A DNA stretch of 44,308 bases, taken from NCBI GenBank assembly GCA_014925825.1, contig JACGCK010000310.1:1-44308 (forward strand). The letters run 5' to 3'. A program made the position numbers and the translations under genes. Under the pieces are notes generated by a model. It searched no databases. It was not told the origin of the DNA and saw only the letters and a list, made by a program, of their open reading frames with translations. This document shows, piece by piece, positions 8,944 through 18,849 of the stretch. The DNA is from Pholiota molesta. Lineage: Eukaryota; Basidiomycota; Agaricomycetes; Agaricales; Strophariaceae. Positions within the stretch are counted from its first letter, which is position 1. Every line of letters starts with the position of its first letter.

Positions 8944-11368
8944 TTACAGGCGCTCTATTCGCAAGGGAAGATGTGTTTTGCCATTGGCATCCATGGGCAC
9001 TACGGTGATAGCACTTGCTGGCTGTATAGAGACGTTCTCTGGGAGAGAGAACGAAAACTGCCTTACCAGGTGCGAAACGACCACTTGTATTTCGAGTGTT
9101 CTGTACAGGATTCAAGAGGTCAGTACGATGTCAAGCTCGGTGCTAACATTTCACATACGCAAATCTCCAGCTAAGAACGATTTAAATGAATAGTCAGCGA
9201 TAGGACGAGAAATCAGTTATTATGTGGACGCACCCGATACAAGTACGAGGCCCACCGATGAATGTTAGCCTATAGCCACAGTGTCAAATTATACTTCGAT
9301 GTGCGATATATCTAGCTAAGAGGCTTACAGATTCGCATATGGGCCAATTGACATCCCCGTCATCACTTCTCTTCCGTCGAGCCATCGGTAGGGATTCAGT
9401 TCTCCAGCGTCGTCTCCCCAAAGACTGGCCAGCCTGATGCCGCAACACAAATCAGACGATCCCCGCTGTACTGGTGTTACATCGAAGAGTGAGGTACTTG
9501 CCTGTTATAACCAGTTATACTGATGACCGCAGTTCGTCCTTGTTTTATCCGAACTTCTGTAAGCGTTTTACCAGAAGACGTTTTGACTGGCGTCGAGAGA
9601 GGAACAATAGCGTCTGCAGCTGCCACGCGTTCTGTAAAGGAAGCTGCTGTATAGAAGCGCAAGACCTCCTAAAACTCAGCACAGTGAATTAGTGTTATTC
9701 CAGCGACTTGATCATGAGTTCGACTGCCAAGGATCGCGAACGCTCACTTTGATGACGGCGTTGAGAAAAGGAAGTCGGTCATATTCTATCTCCTGTCCGT
9801 TCTTCTCCGCATGTGCTGCAGTAATTTCTTTGCGAAGCGTCTCTTGCCATTCATTATTGCAAGCCAGAGTGTATAGTACCCAGACCAGGGAATTAGCCTG
9901 CGAGTAGATATATCGTTCAGGGAATTAGCTATTGACGACCATGAATATTATGGAAAGGCGTGCGCACCGTGGTGTCCTCACCAGCAACGGTAATCATCCC
10001 AAATTGAGAATTTATCTCGTCTTCGCTCATTTTTATCTTCACCTTCTCGTTGTTCCGTACTAAAAAAAGCAAGATCAATATATCAGAGTCAGTTCAACAT
10101 GTCTTATTCACCTAACGTGGTAAACAGGTCTGTCTCTTGCTCTTCACCAGCGCGCAGTGCAGCCATGCGGTTATTCATGAGCGTTTCCGATATCTTGCGC
10201 GCCATGAAGCGATGGTCCAAGAGTTTCTTGAGGTCCGAGGGTGGATATTTCTCCAGGATCCCAATTGCCGATTCGGGAAACAAAGAGACAATGGCGTCGG
10301 TGAGGATTCCTGCCTTCGACCGTTGAGAGACGGATAACCTGTAGGAGAAAGAGAGTGTAAGTGATATCGTTCAAAACTGTCATGTATACTATGCTCACAG
10401 TAGATCTTCGTACACAGAAGTATATTCCTTGTCGCTAGTAGTATCATAGCCCATTACAGCTGAAAAAATGTCGGTAAGACTAGTAGGACTACTCCAAAGA
10501 AGAAATCTCGCGCACCTTCGGTAATAGCGTACAATGTAGTTTGATGCAAGGCACGATAAGCATCGACTGTCTTCCCGGAACTCGGAGTCCACTCATCGCA
10601 AAGCTTTAGAGATAATTTGAGAATGGTTAAAATTAGAATTAGTGTCAAGTTTCAACACAATCTATCTTCGTTTTTGTTCATTGACCCCTTACATTCTGTG
10701 CAATCTTCTCCAGCGTGGGTGTTAAAGCTCGTACACTCGCGGCCGAGAACACAGGATTCATAATTGCACGAACACGTTGGTGGATATCGCCTACACGGTA
10801 AATTTAGAAGGAGAGTCAGTGAGATCTTAGATATGTAAGACGTACCATGGGCATAAACCAGACTACCCTCTCCAAATGCTAGACGATTGATGAGCTGAAA
10901 TTTTGAACTCTTCACGAAAAGCTGAGTATTTTGCAGGATGTATCTGATAGCAGCAGGGTCTGATATCATCAAGCGTTCTTCCTATAGCAAATGGTAACAA
11001 GAAATTGGTCTTCCCAAAGAACAATCGAAGAGCAATGGTATAGGCGACATACTCCGAAGCAAGCATGAAACTTTAGCATGTTGCCATACTTTGCGAACCA
11101 GCCAATCTCCGTCCTGCCAGCCGGGAGCCCTAGAACAAATTCAACCATGTTTCCTAAGTATATGAAATCAGTATGCATCGTAGATTGAACAGTATCAAAC
11201 GCAGAAATGGAAGGTAAGATGATAATGCATACCGTAAAGCCATGAGCGAGACCGTGGTCCTTGGAGAGTCGAAACGTCATCCAACTTTAATGACGTCGCC
11301 CGTTTGCAAATAAGAAAAGATAACGAAAGACAGATTGCCAGGACTACTGAAGCAACATGAGTGTCCAT
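8944..11368 (-). CDS. Cytochrome P450 monooxygenase, tandem copy 1
   Basis: Microsomal heme-thiolate monooxygenase of 521 aa, intact. Fourteen minus-strand exons: 11233-11368, 11053-11153, 10846-10981, 10693-10790, 10516-10603, 10399-10459, 10112-10338, 9968-10059, 9748-9897, 9502-9668, 9329-9433, 9234-9269, 9159-9170 and 8944-9100. The phases add up to 522 codons. Residues 1-20 form an N-terminal membrane anchor. Helix I carries AGEDTT (308-313), the K-helix ExxR is EVLR (364-367), and NPYRW is the PERF-like motif. The heme loop is FIGGPRTCIG with Cys464. A 12-nt exon encodes the WRF just after the heme loop. The intron downstream of exon 10 starts with GC (gcaagt at 9501). It is paralogous to the neighbouring P450. 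The CYP family number and substrate cannot be assigned from sequence alone. Confidence 0.95.
9159..9170 (-). other. 12-nt microexon of P450 copy 1
   Basis: Twelve bases between a cttag acceptor and a gtatgt donor (minus strand) supply most of the WRFA residues directly after the heme cysteine loop. Skipping it would keep the frame but delete four residues. The same 12-nt exon, identical in sequence, is present in the paralogue at 12083-12094, which supports it as real. Confidence 0.88.
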
Positions 11369-11855
11369 GAGCGTGCAAGCAACGTAGCATGTAACGTTAT
11401 GAAGTCTTTGAAGGTGCGTTGGATGGGGTGAGTGGTCGAAGTTGCCAGCAAGGAGCTTTACCTGTCAAATTTATTTAAGTGGACATTAGAGGCTCGACAA
11501 CGGAGCCTTGACGGAGCCGTTACGTGCGGCCGTATAAAGTTTACTCAGCGAGCGCTCGAGCCGGAGTTGAGCGTAAGTAATTATAAGCTTAGACGAACAA
11601 CACTTTTCCCCCTTGGCTTTCGCCGCCCGACAGATTGCTTACAATCTCTGAGGCACCAAATATATGTCATACACATCCTGCTCATGCTCATGTTAAACAA
11701 ATTGAAGGGAAAAAATACGGAACCGCACGACCGAATATAACCCCTGGCATGATCATCTCCACAGCATCTTCTCCACTCTTGGAACCGTCCCTCAAAAGAC
11801 GCTGCCGTACATCTAGATCCTTGCAGTACGCGTCAGAAGGACATGTAGTGGGATA
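11369..11855. other. Spacer between the two tandem P450 genes
   Basis: About 490 bp. It should contain the promoter of P450 copy 1 (near 11,370-11,500) and the 3' UTR of P450 copy 2. Plus-strand open frames here run into the antisense of the last exon of copy 2 and are not credible genes. Confidence 0.5.
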
Positions 11856-14189
11856 TCACAGGCATTCTATCCGCAACGGAAGGTGCATCTTGCCATCGCC
11901 ATCTATCGGCACGAGAGTAATAGCATTCGCTGGATGTATAGAGACATTCTCGGGAAGGGAGAACGAAAACTGCCTCATGAGGTGTGAGATAACTATTTGC
12001 ATTTCGAGTATTCTAGCGGGATCAAAAATGTCAGTGAGATGTATGGTAAAGCTTTGACGCGCAGTTTTGAAACATGACATACGCAAATCTCCAGCTAAAA
12101 ATGTATGTAGATATTCAGCTTTAGAATGAAGGTAATCTATAGCAAGAAAACTAACCCAAGACATGTACGGGGCCCGCCAAGGAATGAGAGCCTAAAGGTA
12201 TACTAAATGATACCATTCCAGCGACAATGACTGGGAAAAGGCTTACAGATTTGCATACGGTCCAATTGACGCCTTCACTTCTCTTCCGTCCAGCCACCGG
12301 TAGGGATTGAATTCGCCAGCATCATCTCCCCAAATGCTGGGAAGCCTGATAGGCTTCGTAAATCAAACTGTTCGCAATATATTTGATCAGAATGCAATGA
12401 TACTTACCTGTTATACCCAGTGATGCTAATGACGACAGTTCGTCCTCGATTCACCCGAACTTCAGTTAGTGTCTTCCCAGATGACGTTATAATTGGCGTT
12501 GACAGAGGGAGTATCGTATCTTGAGTAACTGCGCGTTCCGTGAACGGTCCGACTCCATAAAAGCGTAGGACTTCCTGTAAATAATTGTGGGTAAAGAGTT
12601 GCACCAATATCCCGTTGAACCCTCACTTTGATAAGGGCGTTGAGAAACGGCAGTTTGTCATAGTCCATCTCCGATCCATTATCACAATATGCTTGAGTGA
12701 TTTCTTTGCGAAGTGTCTCTTGCCACTCTCTATGGCAGGCTAAAACATATAATACCCATACTAAAGAATTGGCCTGTGTATGATGTCATTCATGGAGTCA
12801 GTCACTACAGCCTTAACATAAACTGCGCACCGTCGTATCTTCACCAGCGAGGGTAATTAATCCGAACTGGGAATTTACCTCGTCATCGCTCAACTTCGTC
12901 TTCATTTTCTCATTGTTTCTGACTAATAAAATAGGATTAACATAGGGATATTATTCAAGGCGAGGCGAGGAGGCATGTCACATGCCTAGCGTAGAGAACA
13001 AGTCCGCCTCTTGATCTTCCCCAGCTCTCAAAGAAGCCAGGCGGCTGCGCTGAAGTCTTTCCGATATCCTGCGGGCCACGATACGATGGTCCGATAGCTT
13101 TTTCATGTCGGGAGGTGGATATTTCTGCAGGAGCTTGATTGCCGACTTAGGGAGCACGGAGGCTATGGCGTCCAGAAGAATTCCGGTCTTTGACCGCCGT
13201 GAGACGGACGCACTTCAAATCAAGAAATATGTATAAAATTTAGAAAATAAATTCAATGGCACGAACAGGAGGTCTTCATAGACTGAAGTATATTCTTTAT
13301 CAATGGTAGAATCATAGCCCATAATAACTAGAATTATCACCGTTTAGCATACTACTCCGGAGAAGAAAATCTAGCACACCTTCGGTGATGGCATACAATG
13401 TAGTCTGATGCAAAGGTCGGAAGACATCGACTATCGTCCCCGATCTCGAAGTCCATTCATCACAAAGCTTTTGCAGAAGTTAGATAATAGCCTGTTTCCA
13501 TTATAACGCATGAGCCATCTTACATTCTGCGCGATCTTTTCCAACATGGATGTTGAAGATCGTACACTGGCAGCTGAGAACATAGGGTTCATGACCGCTC
13601 GCATACGCTGGTGGGTATCGCCTAAGTAATTGTTTTTGTTCAGTCAAACTCTGAGAAGGGTCAAGGTATAACTACTACCTTGAGCACGAAATAGACTGCC
13701 TTCTCCGAAGCCAACAATAGTGATGAGTTCGAACTTTGAGCCCCTGACGAAAATGTCAGCATTCTGCAGGATGTATCTGTTGGCAGCAGGGTCTGAAATC
13801 ATCAAGCGCTCTTCCTATCGTCAATGACCGAATTAGACATCTCAGAGGATAAACAAAGAACAAACATACCCCAAAGCATGCATAAAACTTTAGGATATCA
13901 CCGTATTTCGTGAACCAGCCCTGTTCCGTCCTACCAGCGGGAAGCCCCAAAATAAATTCAACCATGTTTCCTGTGTACATGTGGAGATCAGTGGGCGTTG
14001 CAGAATAAAGGCAATTAAATGATTGAATGCGAAAGTGCATGTCAAGGTGACCTTACCGTAGAGCCACGAGCGAGAGGGTGGTCCTTGCAAAACCGAAACA
14101 TCATCGAACGACCTGGTTGCGCGTGCGTAGACAAGGATAGATAAAGAAACAGAAATCGCAAGAAGTAGTAAAGCGGTATTGGTGTCCAT
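11856..14189 (-). CDS. Cytochrome P450 monooxygenase, tandem copy 2
   Basis: Paralogue of the adjacent gene and intact, 517 aa. Fourteen minus-strand exons: 14057-14189, 13870-13970, 13679-13814, 13524-13621, 13380-13467, 13267-13327, 12986-13212, 12831-12922, 12627-12773, 12408-12574, 12247-12345, 12156-12191, 12083-12094 and 11856-12012. Eleven exon lengths are identical to copy 1; the others differ by 3 or 6 nt. It has a membrane anchor at 1-22 (MDTNTALLLLAISVSLSILV), AGEDTT at 307-312, ExxR at 362-365, NPYRW, and the heme loop FLGGPRTCLG with Cys460. The intron after exon 7 must start with GC (gcatgt at 12985) to keep frame and exon length, whereas copy 1 has GT there. The head-to-tail layout indicates local duplication. 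The copies have diverged clearly in protein sequence, so the duplication is not very recent. Confidence 0.95.
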
Positions 14190-14469
14190 GGGAAAATAGA
14201 CCTTCAGCGTTGGCAGTGTCGCATATTTAAACCAGACAAGATGGTTCTTGAGTGCATGTTCGAAGCTCATTCTTCTATGGTGATTTAATGCTTTGCGGAT
14301 GAACGTTCGATGAACGCTGATGGCCGCAACTATATTGAACTTCTTGCGAGAACATCGGCAAAGACATATTGCGCTATCCACAAATGAAGCAGTACATGCA
14401 AATTCATAGGTAGAATGTTGAAACCAGGTATCTCATCATGGAATAACCGTAAATGAGATGCCCAAAAGG
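14190..14469. other. Upstream region of P450 copy 2
   Basis: Presumed promoter of the minus-strand P450, merging into degraded sequence next to the TYR1 relic. Open frames at 14330-14512 have no family motif. Confidence 0.4.
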
Positions 14470-15774
14470 CAGGTTCAAGAGGCTGAAAGCCAAAAGGGAT
14501 TTCAGAAGGCACTCCTCAGACCGCTTCCGGTAAACTTTGAAGTTTCCAAAACTCACACACTGGCTCCAGCCTCGTGCAGCACATACAAATTCGAGGTCGT
14601 CAGCCCTATGCCACGTGTCGAACAGAGCAGAATGGATACGCGGAGAGAAGCGCTGGGGACAGGAAAAGATGCTCCGCCACGCCAAGGAAGAACCTGAAGA
14701 TAGGCGTTGCAGCTACTTAGGGAGAGGTGAATGTAGGGGTTGATGGCAAGATGTGCCAGCAGTCTAACATACCAAGGAGCGACAGGTGGGAGTTGGGGCG
14801 CCATTTCGGCGGCGGATGGATCTGGTTATGTCCCTGTCCCTCGCCGTCGACGGATGAGCTGCACCCCGAGGAGGGCGCACTGAAGAGCGTCTTGAGAGCC
14901 TCAAAGCTTAGACACTAGAAAAAAACGGTTTAGGTTTTTGAGAGCTTCGACACTAGAAAAAATTAGTTCAGCTTATTATCTGTACTCGAAAAGGTGAACT
15001 CGAATCTGCACTTCTCAAAGTTATCACGCCGAGTTCAGATAATTTATATTGTAGTCATGTGATAAATTGTCCCCCTTTGACGTCCACGGCATTCCGGCCG
15101 TCGGTGCTGAGTTTCATTATATAACCATGGCCTAAACCTAACCTAAACCTAAATGAGAGCTTCAGGACTACCCCAAGCATTTTCAAAGATATACAAAAGC
15201 CCTAAGGCCCTAAGCCCTAAGCCCTAAGCCCTAAAGCCGCCCTAAACCCTAAACTCAAAGCCCTAAAGCGAACCCTAAATATGTGCAGCGGCACACGAAT
15301 TTGAGTGGCACGAGTGGGGCGGGCACTGAGGATGCCGAGGAATGCCGATGGCATACACCGAAGCCACTCACGTGCAGTAAATTATTTGAAGTCTCCCTTC
15401 GAGTTCAGTTTTGGTTGAAAGTTCACATAAAGAGTACAGATAAAAAACCTGAGAGCCTTGGCCTTGGGTGTGGGCATCCCGCCAAGACTAAATCGGTCGA
15501 AGAACGAAATGAGAACTCATTAATTGTTTAACAAAAAGTTATTAACAATCGTACACTTACATGGGCCGAGTCTTGCGACGACTTTATCAATAAATTCGGC
15601 TCCAACTGAATACACGACGAAGTCCGGCGACCGCGAAACGGCATGGCCGTTGCTCATCACGCGAATACTGGGTTTATCAGATATCTACGAAATAAAAATT
15701 AGAAAGTGCCTTGCGAATGGTGAGGATACGTACCAATGTAACCCTTTTGAAGTTATTAAAACTGTTCGGATCGG
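14470..15774 (-). pseudogene. Prephenate dehydrogenase (TYR1-like) relic, broken and 5' truncated
   Basis: Prephenate dehydrogenase makes 4-hydroxyphenylpyruvate for tyrosine synthesis. Two separated remnants lie on the minus strand. The N-terminal-side remnant has exons near 15734-15774 and 15561-15684, reading PSIRVMSNGHAVSRSPDF then VVYSVGAEFIDKVVARLGP, like the Rossmann-proximal part of fungal TYR1. The C-terminal remnant, 14470-14905, reads NSHLSLLGMLDCWHIL, INPYIHLSL, VAATPIFRFFLGVAEHLF, HRADDLEFVCAARGW and SQCVSFGNFKVYRKR, in successive different frames. At least three frameshifts are visible, near 14770, 14740 and 14660. The central part of the enzyme is missing and replaced by DNA containing telomere-like repeats. 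The 5' part stops at the LTR element boundary at 15774/15775. Family assignment rests on remembered motif order. The organism presumably has a working copy elsewhere. Confidence 0.75.
15131..15280. repeat. Interstitial telomere-like repeats (CCCTAA type)
   Basis: Two clusters: CCTAAACCTAACCTAAACC-like sequence at 15131-15153, and a denser run of CCCTAA, CCCTAAG and CCCTAAA units at 15200-15280. About twelve units are recognisable, with one- to several-base interruptions. TTAGGG/CCCTAA is the common filamentous-fungal telomere repeat. The block is inside the gap of the TYR1 relic, far from a chromosome end in this window, so it is interstitial or marks a former end. Confidence 0.85.
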
Positions 15775-16813
15775 TGATGCGCACCGCATCCGTATACGCA
15801 CTGAAAACGCGCCAGAATAAGCCCACACGCACGCCGAACGCACTCGGACACGACGCGCACGCACGCGCTCTAACGCGCTAGGATGTACAAGATGCATCAC
15901 GTCTCCTTGCCTCGCGCCGCCTCACTCGAAGTCGCTCAAGCACGCGAAACGTACCCATAGCACCTCCATATACACCAGAACACTTTACGACGCACACGCA
16001 ATGCACTCGCGCGAACGCGCACAGAGCCGCCGCGCCGCACTTGGAACAGGAGCCGCGGGTAGTCACGTGACCCGACGAACTTGGACGCAAGTCGCGCGCC
16101 GCCGTATACGGGCTCGCACAGCACTCTCAGGACGTCGCTACATGGTCTAGAACGTTTGAATATGTACGGAACTCGTTCCAGATATTATTCGACAACTTAT
16201 CACATCGGAATTCCGTCCGCGCGCACATGCGCTCGAGTGCATGCTTAGGTGCCTATTTTTAGCATTCCATTCTCTAGCTCGCCGCGCGTGCACGCGCTGC
16301 GCTCCCCTATCATCCTTTTCCTCACGGTTTTATATCTAGGCTTTCGGACAGTTCGCCTCGCACCTTTTCACCGTTTTAGATAAATTAAATACGAGCTATA
16401 GCTTCCGTACTATTTAAATCTCTGTAACTCAGTAAAACAGAAGAATACACTTTCCCCCCAAGTTTTCAGCTCAGTTTCAGTTCGTCTCTCGTCGCGTCTT
16501 CGTCTCCCACTGCGTTCCCCATCGTTCCACTCTGCGCTGCGTCTCTCTATTATTTTATTTCACTCTCGTCGCTCAGTTCCAGCTAAATTCCATTACTCCT
16601 TTATCCCATCGCTCTCGCAATTCAGTATATGTCGTAAACACCATCCCGCCACGTCGCACACCTCGTCGCACCATTCGCCTCTGATAGACCTTGATTGGGA
16701 TGCCCTTGAACCCCGTACTCGCACCCTCGTAGCCCCTCACGTCGTGGCATTTGTTTTGTGGTTTTAGATTATATTCGCCACATTCCGCAGCCTACACGAC
16801 ACTTGGCACATCA
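15775..16813 (+). repeat. 5' long terminal repeat
   Basis: 1039 bp, TG...CA ends. It matches 21465-22507 along its whole length. The only differences I noticed are four single-base length differences, at about 16147, 16252, 16285 and 16325, all in short homopolymers or a GCC/GCG repeat. It contains TTTATATC (near 16330) and a pyrimidine-rich, TCGTCTC-containing 3' half. Several long GC-rich antisense open frames inside it are not genes. Confidence 0.93.
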
Positions 16814-16817
16814 TTTC

Positions 16818-16834
16818 TGGAGCCCACCGCGAGG
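16818..16834 (+). other. Primer binding site of the LTR element
   Basis: TGGAGCCCACCGCGAGG lies four bases after the 5' LTR. It starts with TGG, as expected for pairing to the CCA end of a tRNA. The donor tRNA was not identified. Confidence 0.6.
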
Positions 16835-17046
16835 GGTTTATCATTTTTTTGCCTTCCAATTGTCATCACCCAGTTCGCATCTCCACCCGTCGCCTCGTAG
16901 TCACCTCCACTCTTATTCCGGCAACCTGCGTATTGTGCCGTCACCAAGCAATCATTATCTGTCGCCTCGCGCCATCATTTCTCCGTCGCCTTGCACATGC
17001 AATCCATTGACTCGTGATTTTATTTATCATTCTCCGACTCGCTATC

Positions 17047-18466
17047 ATGACGACGCCGCATATGCCATATCCGAGAGAGCGCACTGCTCCGCGCTTTAGC
17101 TCGTCGCATGCCCGCGAACTTGCCAGATTTTTTGCCGACTCGAGTATCTCTTTGCGACGTGCCAATTACCTCTGATCGCATCAAGAAGGACCACACTGTT
17201 CGATATATGTCAATCGACGACGAAGAGATTTGGGTTTCAGTTCCAGAATTTGATAGTGACACGGCGACCTTTGACGAGTTCAAGACTGCAATATTTAAAA
17301 GCTATCCCGAGGCGAACGATCTCTACCGCTACGCCGAAATGACCTCATCCACTAGCTATAGCCATCAGCGTCACGGAATTCTTCTGTATTCGATCTCGCA
17401 GAATATACCCGCTCCTTCCATGGTATCGCGTCGATTCTCATCAAATGCAAGCTCTCGAGCCACCTAGATGCCAGAATATTTATATTCAAGGTTTTCGACG
17501 CGATTACTGTCCGACATCATCTTCCGACTGCATACCATCGATCCGACACTTATTCCAGCCCGAGTTATAGTATTGATCAGGTTTACAAAGCTGCGACTTG
17601 GATTTTTGAAGCAAGATCTACCATACCCACCTTCCTTCAATTTCGACGCCTTCTCTCCCTGCACCCGTCGCCTCCATTGCTCCCATCGACCCGTCGCTCC
17701 CACTGCGCCTTGCATCACTGCTCCTATCACTCCCGTCGCATCGCCTAAAATTCCAGTACCAAGTCACCCATCAACCCCAGAGATATTCAAGCTTCAGGAC
17801 CACATCGCCTACGCACCACCAGCCGAGCGCAATTTTGCGGCACTACCAGACAAGAAGTACATTCCGCGCAAGTTATCGTCGACTCCGAGCTCGCCTCCAA
17901 TTTCCGAGGACTCCACAATTATTGCGCCCATTTATCCACCCATCTCCAGTGCTCCAAACGTCTCTATTACGCTGCGCGAATTATTATCATTGGCACCTTC
18001 AATCACGGCGCACTATTGCAAAGCGACCACTCCTTCCCGCGACCTAGATCCAATCCCAGAGCACCCCGTCACTGTGACGAATTTACACACCTCAGCCCCA
18101 CAGCCTTTATTTTTTATGTCTCACAGTACTCCTATCGACTCGCGCACTCCACCCGTCGACTTGCAGCCATCTGCCATCAATTTGCGCCCCCCACCCGTCG
18201 ATCCGCACCCTTGTACTGTCGTCTTGCGTCCACAACCCGTCGACTCGCGCCCTCAGTCCGTCAGACCGCACGCGGACGCGTTCCAACCCATTTCGACCCT
18301 CTTTGACCCATCTCGACCTTGCTCCGTCGTCCCGCGCACTCGTAATATCACGTCGTCGTCTCGCCTGATCGCTCCATATACCCGCATCGTCACCCACGCA
18401 CTCGCCTCGTCACCCACGTTCTCACCTCATTGCCTCGTCTTTTTATTCCTTCATCTTGTACTCTAG
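17047..18466 (+). pseudogene. Degenerate retrotransposon gag and linker
   Basis: Capsid-like protein remnant. The start at 17047 reads MTTPHMPYPRERTAPRF. After a frame change near 17150 it reads DDEEIWVSVPEFDSDTATF then DEFKTAIFKSYPEAND, a block typical of Ty3/gypsy gag in Agaricomycetes. Further frame changes follow: LAEYTRSFHGIASILI near 17400 and YSIDQVYKAATWIFEAR near 17570 each lie in a different frame from the preceding block. The remainder is proline/serine-rich, with a linker-like ITLRELLSLAPSITAHY near 17960-18020. It stops before any protease or RT motif. The 332-codon frame at 17468-18466 is therefore not an intact gene. It looks unable to make functional Gag, so any mobility would depend on a helper element. 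Confidence 0.75.
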
Positions 18467-18705
18467 CTCGCGCTGCATCTCGCCAAATATTATTCAAAAG
18501 CCCCGTCGCCGCGCCAGACAAGCTCGTTATCAGCACCCGAGACGACGAATAGACGCGCATAGGCCTCGAATATTAAATCCAGGACGCCGTAGACCTCGCT
18601 TGCGCCCCCCGGATATACCGCTTAGTGCTCAGCAGCCGTCGACGTGCTCACGCAACGCCTCACCGCGTCGTAACCTTGCGAATTGACTCCGTACAGTCAA
18701 GATTT

Positions 18706-18717
18706 CGTTAGGGAGGA
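18706..18717 (+). other. Second polypurine-tract-like site inside the element
   Basis: The sequence gttagggaggag is preceded by gtacagtcaagattt. This is very similar to the true pre-LTR context near 21440-21464 (ggacagtcagaagttcattagggaggag). It lies immediately before the minisatellite block, which suggests that the block was added at, or duplicated with, the original 3' end of the interior. Confidence 0.5.
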
Positions 18718-18849
18718 GTCTACCCCGGTTCACATATTTATTTCGCCTCAACACTCTCAATTTTTCCACCTGGACTTATTTTTTTTAACTTGATATATAC
18801 ATTTTGTTTCCGTCGTGCTCGCCTTCATCCCGCTGCCACTCGCATTTTT

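Noticed and set aside
12897..12985. Frame-breaking GT donor at 12981 for P450 copy 2 intron 7
   Set aside because: It would add four bases and shift the frame; the GC donor at 12985 reproduces the 227-nt exon length of the paralogue.
15685..16124. Cys/Arg-rich antisense open frames in the LTR (also at 21568-22057)
   Set aside because: They lie wholly within the GC-rich LTR, are copied with it, and match no family.
17468..18466. 332-codon proline-rich open frame as an intact gene
   Set aside because: Its first part is the wrong frame of the gag block (the YSIDQVYKAATWIF reading is in another frame), so it is a by-product of frameshifts in gag plus its linker.
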